Source: Thermodesulfobacteriota bacterium
Lineage (GTDB): Bacteria > Desulfobacterota > DSM-4660 > Desulfatiglandales > Desulfatiglandaceae
NCBI GenBank assembly: GCA_028278625.1
Contig: JANQDY010000238.1
Span: 1-33,784, forward strand
Length of the DNA stretch: 33,784 nt
Direction of reading: 5' to 3'
Below are positions 8,154 to 16,063 of this stretch, piece after piece. The first letter of the stretch is position 1. Each line of letters begins with the position of its first letter. The notes beneath the pieces are model-generated. The model saw only the letters and a list, made by a program, of their open reading frames with translations, had not been told where the DNA came from and ran no database searches. Both the position numbers and the translations under genes were made by a program.

Positions 8154-8240
8154 GCAGCGTTTTCTTTTCACAGGTCATTCGTACTGCCATTTAATCGATT
8201 TCTGGGGTGCCGTAAATCTCATAGGTCTTTGGAGAAACCC

Positions 8241-8849
8241 ATGAAACTGGACAGCTTTTCAGGAAAAAAAACGGATCCCGATTATTCCATCAACAAAACC
8301 TCTGTCGCCGTTCTGGTTGTGGATATGCTTAACGACTTTCTCAAACAGGGCGGCAAGATGGTGTTGGAGGGGGGGGATGCTATTGTTAAACCAATACAAA
8401 ATCTTCTGGAGGCAGGTCGAAGGAGTGGCGTACCGGTTCTGTACCTGAATGATTCTCATCGTACCGGCCTTAGGAAAGACAGAGAATTTACCAAAAGAGC
8501 GGCACATTGCATCGAGGGAACATGGGGTGCTAAGGTCATAGAAGAATTGACGCCCCGCCCGGATGATTTTGTCATCAAAAAGAGACGATTCAGTGGTTTT
8601 TACGAAACGGATTTGGATTTGACCCTCAAGGACTTGATGATAGACACCGTAATCGTGGTGGGGGTTGTTACCAATATCTGTGTACGGTCTACCATACATG
8701 ATGCCTTTTTCAGAGGCTATCGGGTCTTTGTTCCCAGAGATTGCGTTATGGCCACGGGTGAAAGAGAGCAAGAATCATCACTTTATGATATCCAAACACA
8801 TTTTGGAGAAGTAACCCTGTCTCACAAAATAATCGCTTTAATAAAATGA
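8241..8849 (+). CDS. isochorismatase-family cysteine amidohydrolase
   Basis: Predicted C-N hydrolase with the Asp-Lys-Cys triad of the isochorismatase/nicotinamidase/N-carbamoylsarcosine amidase fold. Counting from the ATG at 8241 (202 aa) these are D28 in VVDMLNDF, K114 in KKRRFSGF, and C147 in GVVTNICVRST. The ATG has GGAG seven bases upstream; a TTG at 8229 would add four residues but has no ribosome site. It is the only obvious hydrolase in the transporter cluster, so it may cleave the imported amide, ureide or carbamoyl compound to feed the amine dehydrogenase. It lacks the DWHP metal motif seen in the nicotinamidase at 18947-19684, so it is probably not a nicotinamidase. The substrate is unknown. 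Confidence 0.85.
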   Translation: MKLDSFSGKKTDPDYSINKTSVAVLVVDMLNDFLKQGGKMVLEGGDAIVKPIQNLLEAGRRSGVPVLYLNDSHRTGLRKDREFTKRAAHCIEGTWGAKVIEELTPRPDDFVIKKRRFSGFYETDLDLTLKDLMIDTVIVVGVVTNICVRSTIHDAFFRGYRVFVPRDCVMATGEREQESSLYDIQTHFGEVTLSHKIIALIK

Positions 8850-8938
8850 AGTTCAAAGCGCTTCTTATTAACATTTTAGCCACGCAAGTTACCGGCCAAC
8901 CCATTAGTTTGTAAACCAAGGCAGAAAGGAGAATTGTT

Positions 8939-10192
8939 ATGTCAGGTGAAGAAAAAGGGAAAAGTAAACGGGAAAACGGTATTGGCAGAAGGGAATTCCT
9001 GAAGTCCGCGGGACTTATGGGGGCTGGCGCCATTGCCGCCGGTTCGATAGGAGGCGGTTTGCTGGGTCAGGGAACGGTCTATGCACAAACCAAAGCGCCC
9101 ATCAAAATCGGTGTTGTGCTGCCCTTGAGTGGCGGCTTGGAACTCTTCGGACAGCAGGGCATTCAGGGCATGAAAATGGCGGTCGATGAGATAAATGAGT
9201 CAGGAGGCGTGATCGGTAGAAAGTTGGAGCTTGTGGTTGAAGACAACAAGACTGACCCCAAAACTTCGGTGGAAAAAGCGACAAAGCTCATCAAGAGGGA
9301 CAAGGTAATCGCCGTTGTCGGACCGATTACCAGCGGATGCCGGGATGCCATGACGCCAACAATGACCAAGCTGAAAACCCCTCTTCTTTATGGCACCGAT
9401 TATGAAGGCGGCGTGTGCAACCGCTACATTTTTTGTTACAGCGCGCTTCCGGATCACACGGTTTACCCTTTCATCCCTTGGCTTGCCAAAAATTGCGGAA
9501 AGACCTTTTACCTTTTCGGCGCCGACTATGTTTGGCCACACAAAATGAATGTCGCCGTGAAGAAGGCCGTTGCCGAGGTCGGTGGTACGATTGTGGGGGA
9601 GAAATATACACCTTTTGGTGTCAAGGAATTCTCTGGAGTGATTCGAAAAATAGATGATAAAGGTCCAAAAGTGCTTGTATTTACGCTTCCCGGCGCTGAT
9701 GGTATGACGTTTGTGAAACAGTTCCATGAATTCGGCTTGAAAAAGAAAATCACCATCGCTTACATGGGATTCAACGAAAACTATTTGCCCGGATTCACGA
9801 AGGAGCAGGCCGAGGGAATCGTCACGTGCCCCCACTTTATCCAAAACCTGGATTTTCCGGTGGCACGGGAATTTGTGGAGAAACAGAAAAAGATGTTCGG
9901 CAAAGACGCAGTTGTGTCGTTCTATGTGGATAGCCATTACGGCCTCATTCATTTTCTGAAAAACGGTATTGAGAAAGCGGGAACCGCGGACAAGGAAAAG
10001 GTCATTGATTGCATGGGAGATCAGGCAATCACCGCACCCGGAGGGAACGTGATTCTTCGTGGCTCAGACTATCATGTTATTCTGAACATGATGATCGCTG
10101 AAGTGGAAAACAAACAACTGAAGCTTCGAAAGTATCTTGGACCGATCATTCCAACCCCTCAATGTCAAGGAAAAAAGAAGGCCGGCGCATAA
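8939..10192 (+). CDS. Tat-exported ABC-transporter substrate-binding protein, urea/amide type
   Basis: Periplasmic binding protein of the branched-chain-amino-acid/urea (HAAT) ABC family. The N-terminus has a twin-arginine signal, GRREFLKSAG, followed by a glycine/alanine-rich hydrophobic stretch and a likely cleavage after VYAQ, so it is predicted to be exported folded. The mature part begins IKIGVVLPLSGG and contains YGTDYEGGVC and FGADYVWPH, which resemble UrtA/AmiC-type proteins more than LivJ. Length is 417 aa and an AAAGGAG site precedes the ATG. Genes for two ATPases and two permeases follow. The UrtA-like features suggest a small amide or urea-like ligand, but ligand assignment by family alone is weak. 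Confidence 0.9.
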   Translation: MSGEEKGKSKRENGIGRREFLKSAGLMGAGAIAAGSIGGGLLGQGTVYAQTKAPIKIGVVLPLSGGLELFGQQGIQGMKMAVDEINESGGVIGRKLELVVEDNKTDPKTSVEKATKLIKRDKVIAVVGPITSGCRDAMTPTMTKLKTPLLYGTDYEGGVCNRYIFCYSALPDHTVYPFIPWLAKNCGKTFYLFGADYVWPHKMNVAVKKAVAEVGGTIVGEKYTPFGVKEFSGVIRKIDDKGPKVLVFTLPGADGMTFVKQFHEFGLKKKITIAYMGFNENYLPGFTKEQAEGIVTCPHFIQNLDFPVAREFVEKQKKMFGKDAVVSFYVDSHYGLIHFLKNGIEKAGTADKEKVIDCMGDQAITAPGGNVILRGSDYHVILNMMIAEVENKQLKLRKYLGPIIPTPQCQGKKKAGA

Positions 10193-10205
10193 CTCCATTA
10201 AATCT

Positions 10206-10231
10206 GGGTGGGGGCGTTTCGTTCCCCGCCC
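10206..10231 (+). promoter_or_regulatory. stem-loop between binding-protein and ATPase genes
   Basis: GGGTGGGG (10206-10213) pairs with CCCCGCCC (10224-10231), giving eight pairs with one G-U and a ten-base loop. No T-run follows, so it is not a classical terminator. It ends right before the ATG at 10232. Similar hairpins after binding-protein genes protect or limit transcripts so that the binding protein is made in excess. Confidence 0.5.
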
Positions 10232-10996
10232 ATGCCTAAAAAGCGAATGGAAAATATTCTCGAGACGAAAGATCTTACCAAGGCATTCGGAGGAATGCTC
10301 GCTATTGACGGCGTAGATTTTTTCATGCCAAAAGGTGAGTTGAGAGCCATCATCGGCCCCAACGGATGTGGAAAAACGACCTTTTTTAATTTGATTACGG
10401 GAAAACTGAAACCGACCAAAGGTCAGGTTTTCTATAAAGGGGAGGACATAACCGGTTCTGCCATTTATAGGATTGCCAAGAATGGCATTGGCAGAAAATT
10501 TCAAATTCCTAGTATTTTCAATTCATTAAGCGTATACGAGAACATCCGGGTCCCTTTTTTCTCTCATGAGAAAAAGCAGTCCATGTTTCTAGGTCAGGGT
10601 TCCAAGAAAGAACATGAAGACGAGATCATGGCAATCCTTGACGATGTACGTCTGGTTGAAAAGGCCAATGAACGGGCCGAGAACCTTTCTCATGGCGAAA
10701 AGCAATGGCTTGAAATTGGAATGGTTGTTGCCGGCAAACCCGACCTGTTGCTTCTGGATGAACCGACAGGCGGAATGACACTCGGGGAAACGAGGGCAAC
10801 GGTAGGCTTGATTCGGAGAATCAGTGCGAATTCTGATCTTTCGGTCCTCGTCATCGAGCATGACATTTCTTTTGTACGAGAGATAGAGAGTAAAGTCAGC
10901 GTCTTCTACAAAGGTCAAATTCTCAAGGAAGGAACTTTCGAGGAAATTCAGAAAGATCCCAATGTGAGAGAGATTTATCTGGGAAGAGGGGATTAA
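10232..10996 (+). CDS. livG: ABC transporter ATP-binding protein, LivG/UrtD type
   Basis: One of two cytoplasmic ATPases powering the HAAT-type importer. The Walker A motif is GPNGCGKTT, the signature is LSHGEKQWLEIGM, and Walker B is LLLLDEPTGGM, followed by the H-loop in VIEHDISFV. The long insert between the Q-loop region and the signature, and the C-terminal EIYLGRGD ending, are typical of the LivG/UrtD branch. I place the start at ATG 10232; the frame extends to a GTG at 10208 through a hairpin, and an ATG at 10247 is also possible, since no clear ribosome site decides it. The next gene starts two bases after its stop. Confidence 0.93.
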   Translation: MPKKRMENILETKDLTKAFGGMLAIDGVDFFMPKGELRAIIGPNGCGKTTFFNLITGKLKPTKGQVFYKGEDITGSAIYRIAKNGIGRKFQIPSIFNSLSVYENIRVPFFSHEKKQSMFLGQGSKKEHEDEIMAILDDVRLVEKANERAENLSHGEKQWLEIGMVVAGKPDLLLLDEPTGGMTLGETRATVGLIRRISANSDLSVLVIEHDISFVREIESKVSVFYKGQILKEGTFEEIQKDPNVREIYLGRGD

Positions 10997-10998
10997 TC

Positions 10999-11700
10999 TT
11001 GTTGAAGATAGTGAACCTACAGGCTTCCTATGGTGGGAGCCTGATTCTTCAGGGTGTTGATTTGGAAGTACCAAAAGGACATATTGTCGCTCTGATGGGG
11101 CGAAACGGCGTGGGAAAAACGACGCTTTTGAAGAGCATCGTGGGCTTGATGCCTCCGAGCGCGGGCCAGGTTTTTCTGGATGGAAAGAACATCGCAGGGT
11201 TGCCGCCTTACACCATATCAGCGTTGGGCATTGGATATGTCCCGCAAGGTAAAGGGATATTCCAGAACTTTACGATTTACGAGAATTTGAGATTGGGCGT
11301 TGTTAAACGAAAGAGAAAAGGAAGGGTCATTCCGGAGGAGGTGTTTGAGTACTTTCCCATCTTGAAAGAGAGACAGTTTCAGAAAGCGGGTTCGTTCAGT
11401 GGCGGGGAACAACAAATGCTTGCAATCGGCCGTGCCCTTGCGAGCAATCCAAAAATTCTGTTTCTCGATGAGCCTTCGGAAGGAATCGCACCCAAAGTTG
11501 TGGACGAAATCGGAAAAATCCTGGTTAGGATAAACAGCGAAAAGAAAGTGACTGTCTTGATTGTGGAACAAAATGTCGATCTTGTCCTGGGCATGGCACA
11601 GGAATGTTTCTTTATGGAGAAAGGAAGAATAACCGACAGTTCTGAAGCGGAACTGTTAAAAAAGGACGATAAGCTCATTACAAGGTATCTGGCACTTTAG
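10999..11700 (+). CDS. livF: ABC transporter ATP-binding protein, LivF/UrtE type
   Basis: The second ATPase, 233 residues, with Walker A GRNGVGKTT, signature FSGGEQQMLAIGRAL, Walker B ILFLDEPSEGIAP, and VIVEQNVD in place of the usual H-loop. The last feature (Gln before Asn-Val-Asp) is characteristic of LivF/UrtE. The start appears to be TTG at 10999 or 11002, since no ATG is available before LKIVNL and GAGGGG lies at a suitable distance. Tight spacing with livG implies translational coupling and equal stoichiometry. Confidence 0.93.
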   Translation: MLKIVNLQASYGGSLILQGVDLEVPKGHIVALMGRNGVGKTTLLKSIVGLMPPSAGQVFLDGKNIAGLPPYTISALGIGYVPQGKGIFQNFTIYENLRLGVVKRKRKGRVIPEEVFEYFPILKERQFQKAGSFSGGEQQMLAIGRALASNPKILFLDEPSEGIAPKVVDEIGKILVRINSEKKVTVLIVEQNVDLVLGMAQECFFMEKGRITDSSEAELLKKDDKLITRYLAL

Positions 11701-11716
11701 TCTATTAGGGGAAAGC

Positions 11717-12577
11717 ATGGATTTTTCATCGTTTGCAATCCAATTTCTAAACGGATTCAATATGATTTGCGTATTGATATTGGTTGCTATCGGTCTTGTT
11801 ATTATTTTCGGTTTAATGCAGGTCATCAACATTGCCCATGGTGAATTTTTTCTCCTTGGCGCCTATACCGTGCTGATGGTTCAGTGGGCTGGCGCCGGTT
11901 TCTGGGTGGGTTTGATTCTTTCTCCGATTGTGTTGGGTATCGTAGGGTTGGCAACAGAGTTTCTGTGTATCCGTTTTTTATATAAACGCCCCTTGGACAC
12001 AATTCTCGCAACCTGGGGTATCAGTATCGGAATCAAACAGGCCATTATCATTTTTTTTGGTCCCGCGGGACAAATGATCACGCATCCTTTTCCAGCAATG
12101 GTCAGGTTTATGGGGATTGAGTATCCGGCCTACAGGCTTTTTACAATGGCCGCAAGCGTTGTCATCATCATACTCACATTCTATGTGTTCCTTAGAACCG
12201 ATTTCGGTTTGAAAGCAAGGGCAGTGATAGAAGATCGGGATATGGCTGCTGTCTTGGGGATAAATACGAGAAGAATGTACCGCATGACTTTTGTTTTCGG
12301 TTCTGCGTTGGCGGGATTGGCGGGGGCCATTATGTCTCCGCTTATGAGCGTTGACCCGCAAATGGGCGTTGGATATCTGATTCCGGCTTTTCTTGCCATC
12401 ATAATAGGCGGTACCGGCACCCTCTATGGCGTATTGGGGGGTGCAACCATAATCGGAGGCACGGACAGTGTTTTTTCGTACCTGATGTCTCCCGTGAGTG
12501 CTCAGATCATCATATTCAGCATCGCAGTGATCTTGATTCGTCTTAAACCTGAAGGCATTTTTGTTAGAAAATCATGA
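11717..12577 (+). CDS. livH: ABC transporter permease, LivH/UrtB type
   Basis: Inner-membrane permease of 286 residues with about eight hydrophobic segments. The INIAHGEFFLLGAY segment (about residues 37-50) and the cytoplasmic loop RAVIEDRDMAAVLGIN (about 168-183) are diagnostic of the LivH/UrtB family. GGGGA precedes the ATG. Its last bases overlap the livM start (ATGA), so the two permeases are probably coupled and form the heterodimeric channel. Confidence 0.94.
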   Translation: MDFSSFAIQFLNGFNMICVLILVAIGLVIIFGLMQVINIAHGEFFLLGAYTVLMVQWAGAGFWVGLILSPIVLGIVGLATEFLCIRFLYKRPLDTILATWGISIGIKQAIIIFFGPAGQMITHPFPAMVRFMGIEYPAYRLFTMAASVVIIILTFYVFLRTDFGLKARAVIEDRDMAAVLGINTRRMYRMTFVFGSALAGLAGAIMSPLMSVDPQMGVGYLIPAFLAIIIGGTGTLYGVLGGATIIGGTDSVFSYLMSPVSAQIIIFSIAVILIRLKPEGIFVRKS

Positions 12578-13563
12578 TAAAAGCACTTAAAAATTCCAGG
12601 CTTTTAGAAAACAGAAGAAATCTTTTTCAACTAATCTTCCTTATCGGTTTTCTTATTTACCCCTCTTTTGGTGATGATTATGCAGTGGAACAAATGACGC
12701 AATACTGCATCTACGGACTCTTTGCAATGAGCTTGGACCTCATATGGGGATACGCGGGGATCATCAGTTTTGGACATGCTGTTTTTTTTGGTTTGGGCGG
12801 CTACTTTATGGCCCTTGTCACAAAACAAATGATACCGTTTTTGGCCGGTTTTCATGCCACTTATGCCGGTTTCATATTTGCCATAACCATGCCGGCCTTG
12901 TTGGCCGTTCTACTCGGTTATTTTCTCTTCTATGCCAGAATTGTGGGACCCTATTTCGCGATCATCATGCTGGCGGTTGCAATCATTTTTGAGAGAATCG
13001 CCACAGATTGGTACTATGTCGGCGGTTTCAATGGCATTTTTGACATTCCCCCACTGAAGTTGAACGTTCCGTGGCTTTTTTCTTATGAAATAACAGACAG
13101 CCTTGTATTATACTATGTCGTCCTTGGAATCACCATTGGGGCATACTTGTTTTGCTACCGGCTCGTCAAGTCGCCTTTCGGGAACATCCTTTCCGCCATT
13201 AATGACAATGAGGAAAGGGTTGAATTTTTCGGCTACAATGTTGCACAGTATAAGATCAAGATATACGCAATCAGTGCGGGTCTCGCCGGTTTTGCAGGCG
13301 CTTTGTTCGCTTCCGTTTTCAGTTACGTGGGGCCGACGATAGTCGGTTTTTCCATGTCGACAGAAGTCCTCGTTTGGGTTATCCTTGGTGGAAAGGGGAC
13401 ACTTGTGGGTGCAATCCTGGGCGCAATTCTTGTTCGCTTCCTGGAATCATTTCTGAGCGATATTATGGCTTACTACTGGATTCTTTTGTTGGCATTGATC
13501 TTCATTGTTGCTGTGATGTTTTTTCCAAAAGGGATATTTGGATATCTTTTCGAAGAGGATTGA
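12574..13563 (+). CDS. livM: ABC transporter permease, LivM/UrtC type
   Basis: Second inner-membrane permease, 329 residues with eight to ten predicted hydrophobic segments. LIWGYAGIISFGHAVFFGLGGYFMAL near the N-terminus and the loop FGNILSAINDNEERVEFFGYN (about residues 206-226) are LivM/UrtC landmarks, and it ends in FFPKGIFGYLFEED. The start overlaps livH by four bases. It is the last gene of the first cluster. A gap of 177 bases to the GntR gene holds no clear ORF and no confident terminator. Confidence 0.94.
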   Translation: MIKALKNSRLLENRRNLFQLIFLIGFLIYPSFGDDYAVEQMTQYCIYGLFAMSLDLIWGYAGIISFGHAVFFGLGGYFMALVTKQMIPFLAGFHATYAGFIFAITMPALLAVLLGYFLFYARIVGPYFAIIMLAVAIIFERIATDWYYVGGFNGIFDIPPLKLNVPWLFSYEITDSLVLYYVVLGITIGAYLFCYRLVKSPFGNILSAINDNEERVEFFGYNVAQYKIKIYAISAGLAGFAGALFASVFSYVGPTIVGFSMSTEVLVWVILGGKGTLVGAILGAILVRFLESFLSDIMAYYWILLLALIFIVAVMFFPKGIFGYLFEED

Positions 13564-13740
13564 CAAGGCTGGATTCCCCAAGAATGGAAACGGCCGGGGA
13601 ACTATGAACGCTCCTTAAATCCTTTCCGGGCACGGTTAGATTTAGATAGATGATACCGGCTGACATGGAAACTTTCAGAGAAAGCCTTGCAAAATACGTG
13701 TCGCATATTTGACAACAAGTAGGCAATAGGAAAAATAACC

Positions 13741-14430
13741 ATGAAAATGGATTCGATTGTGGATCGTGCCTGCCAGCACATTCAGGAATGGATTGTGACT
13801 GGCCGCTTCAAACCCGGGGAGCAAATCAAGGAAGAAACGGTCTCTCAAAAACTCGAAATCAGCCGCCCCCCTGTTCGGGAGGCGTTGAAGATGCTCGAAG
13901 CCACAGGCCTGGTGGTGAGAAAACCCCGGCGAGGCGTTTTTGTTCCGCTTCTAACCAAGAAAGACGTTTGGGAAATCTATACCCTGAAAGCCGCCCTGTA
14001 TGAACTGGCCATGGAATTGGCACTGGAAGTGATCACCGATGCCCAGGTCCGGGAACTGAAAGGCCTGGTTGAGAAAATGGAGCAGGTTGTCTCTCTTGAT
14101 CCCGTCAATATTCTGAAGTATCAGAAATATCACAAGGCGTTTCATAAACGGTTGATGGAGATTGCCGGCAATGGCAGGCTGAATGCCTTTGCAGCCAATT
14201 TGCATAACCAGGTGACCCCTTTCAGCTACAAGTCACTCCAACGGAAAAAACATCTGCTCAATTCCGTGCGATTTCACAGGGAAATCATAGATGCTATCGG
14301 AAACGGTGACGGGCTCTTGGCCTGCCGTCTTATGAAGCGGCACGTCCTGGACGCTCTCTTGGTGTTTCAGGATCGGGAGGACCCTGTTTGGGATGAAGTC
14401 CTGCTCTCTTCCGTTGCAATGAAGGGATGA
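13741..14430 (+). CDS. GntR-family transcriptional regulator, FCD (FadR/VanR-like) subfamily
   Basis: A 229-residue repressor-type protein. The N-terminal winged helix contains IVTGRFKPGEQIKEETVSQKL, then the recognition helix SRPPVREALKMLEATGLV and the wing RRGVFVP. The C-terminal all-helical FCD domain (about residues 80-220) has the metal/ligand-binding pattern FH-KRLMEIAGN and a later RFHREIIDAI. Such regulators usually bind a carboxylate from the pathway they control. It lies 38 bases before dctP in the same orientation, so the nicotinate island is the likely target. A TNGTNNACNA match upstream of etfA could extend its regulon. Confidence 0.92.
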   Translation: MKMDSIVDRACQHIQEWIVTGRFKPGEQIKEETVSQKLEISRPPVREALKMLEATGLVVRKPRRGVFVPLLTKKDVWEIYTLKAALYELAMELALEVITDAQVRELKGLVEKMEQVVSLDPVNILKYQKYHKAFHKRLMEIAGNGRLNAFAANLHNQVTPFSYKSLQRKKHLLNSVRFHREIIDAIGNGDGLLACRLMKRHVLDALLVFQDREDPVWDEVLLSSVAMKG

Positions 14431-14468
14431 GGGGAATGTCAATTATTTTGTCTAAGGAGGTATGGGGA

Positions 14469-15533
14469 ATGAAAAAAGGTAAAGGATTGTTTCTGGGAAT
14501 TCTGATTGTGTCTCTTTTGGCCATGTTTCTACTGCCCGCTGGTGTAATGGCGGATTCAGGGAAGAAAATTCATCTGAAATTCAGCACTTGGCACCCGCCT
14601 GCCAGCCGTGAAGTGAAGACGGTGTGGAAACCGATGCTGGCGGAGCTGGAAAAAAGAAGCAACGGCCGCATCAAAACCACCCTCTACGCGGGTGGGGCCC
14701 TGGGCAAAGGCCCGGAACATTTTGATATCGTGCGAAAAGGGATGTCCGACATGGGGTATTTTACCGCCACTTGGACACCGGGCCGGTTTCCCTTAACCGA
14801 TGTCCTCTCCTTTGCGGCCTGGGTGGACGGAAAAGATGTGGCGGTGGACATCGGCAACAAAGTGTACAAAGGGGCCCTCGAAGAGGAATTCAAAGATGTC
14901 AAAGTCCTGGAACTGAACGGCTGCATTCAGGCCTTTTTGTGGACCCGTAAGCCGGTTCACAGCCTTGCCGATCTAAAGGGCATGAAAATCAGGGCCCCGG
15001 GGGGCCTTCAGACCCAGTACATAAAATCACTGGGCGCGGAGCCGGTGTTCATGCCCTTGGGGGATGTCTATCTGGCCCTTGAAACCGGCACCATCGACGG
15101 TCTGGTAACCTGCCCGCCGCTGGTTCTGGCATTCAAGCTCTATGAAGTGGCCAAATGCGGTGTGGTGGCAACCTTCGGCTGCGTATCCGAAGGGGTGGTG
15201 ATGAACAAAACCGTATGGGAAAAGACACCGGATGATCTGAAAGTCATTATTGAAGAAGTGGTCAGTAATCCTTTTAGGACCACCGGCGGTCTGAACCAGG
15301 CGGTGTATGCGACCATGATGAAGGAAATCGAAGCCAAGGGCGTTAAACTCTACAAGCTGCCGCCCGAACAGGAAAAGAAATGGTTTGCCCGTTTTCAGGA
15401 AGTCACCAAGAAGTGGGTGGCGGATCTGGAAGCCAAAGGGCTCCCCGCCAAAAAGACGGTGCTGTTGTATGATCAGGCGGCGACCGATGCCGGCGTCACC
15501 TGTGTGGCTATGCCGCCTGAATGGAGAAAGTAG
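14469..15533 (+). CDS. dctP: TRAP transporter substrate-binding protein (DctP)
   Basis: Periplasmic receptor of a tripartite ATP-independent transporter driven by an ion gradient. The 354-residue precursor has a Sec signal (MKKGKGLFLGILIVSLLAMF, cleavage likely after GVMA). The mature fold contains the family motif LKGMKIRAPGG, whose Arg normally salt-bridges the ligand carboxylate, then PLGDVYLALETGTIDGLV. The start is set by TAAGGAGG (14453-14460) eight bases before ATG 14469; the longer frame from 14427 is spurious. Followed by dctQ and dctM. Given the downstream enzymes, nicotinate or a derived carboxylate is the probable ligand, which is an inference from context. Confidence 0.93.
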   Translation: MKKGKGLFLGILIVSLLAMFLLPAGVMADSGKKIHLKFSTWHPPASREVKTVWKPMLAELEKRSNGRIKTTLYAGGALGKGPEHFDIVRKGMSDMGYFTATWTPGRFPLTDVLSFAAWVDGKDVAVDIGNKVYKGALEEEFKDVKVLELNGCIQAFLWTRKPVHSLADLKGMKIRAPGGLQTQYIKSLGAEPVFMPLGDVYLALETGTIDGLVTCPPLVLAFKLYEVAKCGVVATFGCVSEGVVMNKTVWEKTPDDLKVIIEEVVSNPFRTTGGLNQAVYATMMKEIEAKGVKLYKLPPEQEKKWFARFQEVTKKWVADLEAKGLPAKKTVLLYDQAATDAGVTCVAMPPEWRK

Positions 15534-15590
15534 GGATTGTTGAATCCTGGGATGAAAAAACTTTAAATTCTCAAGTTCCAAAGAGAGACC

Positions 15591-16061
15591 ATGCGAAAAT
15601 TTATTCAGAAAATGACCTTTTCGCTGAGCTATGTGGGAATGCTCTTTTTGATACCCATGATGCTCCTGACCACCGGAGAAGTGGTGGGCCGGGCCATCTG
15701 GTCCAGGCCCATCCCCGGCTCCATGGAATTGTCCAGCTACATGCTGGCCATCTTTGTGCTCCTGGGCATTGCCTACACCCATCAGGTGGGAGGGCAGGTG
15801 CGCGTTACCATGCTGGTGTCCCGCATTCCTATAAGGCTCGCCCTGGTGCTTAAAATCGTGACCACCCTGTTGAGCCTTTTCATCATTGCCATCATGGCGT
15901 GGCAGGGCTGGGTGAAAGCCATGGAGGAGAGCACGGTGTCTGACATGCTGAGAATACCGCAGTTTCCCTTTCGAATGCTCGTTTCGGTGGCCGGCCTTTT
16001 CCTGTTTCTGGAATTGATACTCGATTTTGTGGAAACCGTCAAAAAGCTGGTCAGGAGTTGA
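15591..16061 (+). CDS. dctQ: TRAP transporter small permease (DctQ)
   Basis: A 156-residue membrane protein with four hydrophobic segments, the standard architecture of the DctQ subunit that links the receptor and the large permease. GEVVGRAIWSRPIPGSMELSSY (about residues 28-49) is the conserved region between the first two segments, followed by AYTHQVGGQVRVTML. It starts 57 bases after dctP and ends three bases before the preferred dctM start. Confidence 0.92.
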   Translation: MRKFIQKMTFSLSYVGMLFLIPMMLLTTGEVVGRAIWSRPIPGSMELSSYMLAIFVLLGIAYTHQVGGQVRVTMLVSRIPIRLALVLKIVTTLLSLFIIAIMAWQGWVKAMEESTVSDMLRIPQFPFRMLVSVAGLFLFLELILDFVETVKKLVRS

Positions 16062-16063
16062 TT

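Noticed and set aside
8241..8849. Second nicotinamidase feeding the nicotinate island
   Set aside because: It lacks the DWHP and WPxHC metal motifs of PncA and belongs to the other cluster; only the fold is shared.
13564..13740. Operator for the GntR regulator at its own promoter
   Set aside because: No TNGTNNACNA match was found in this stretch; weak promoter-like pieces such as TTGCAA did not have an acceptable -10.
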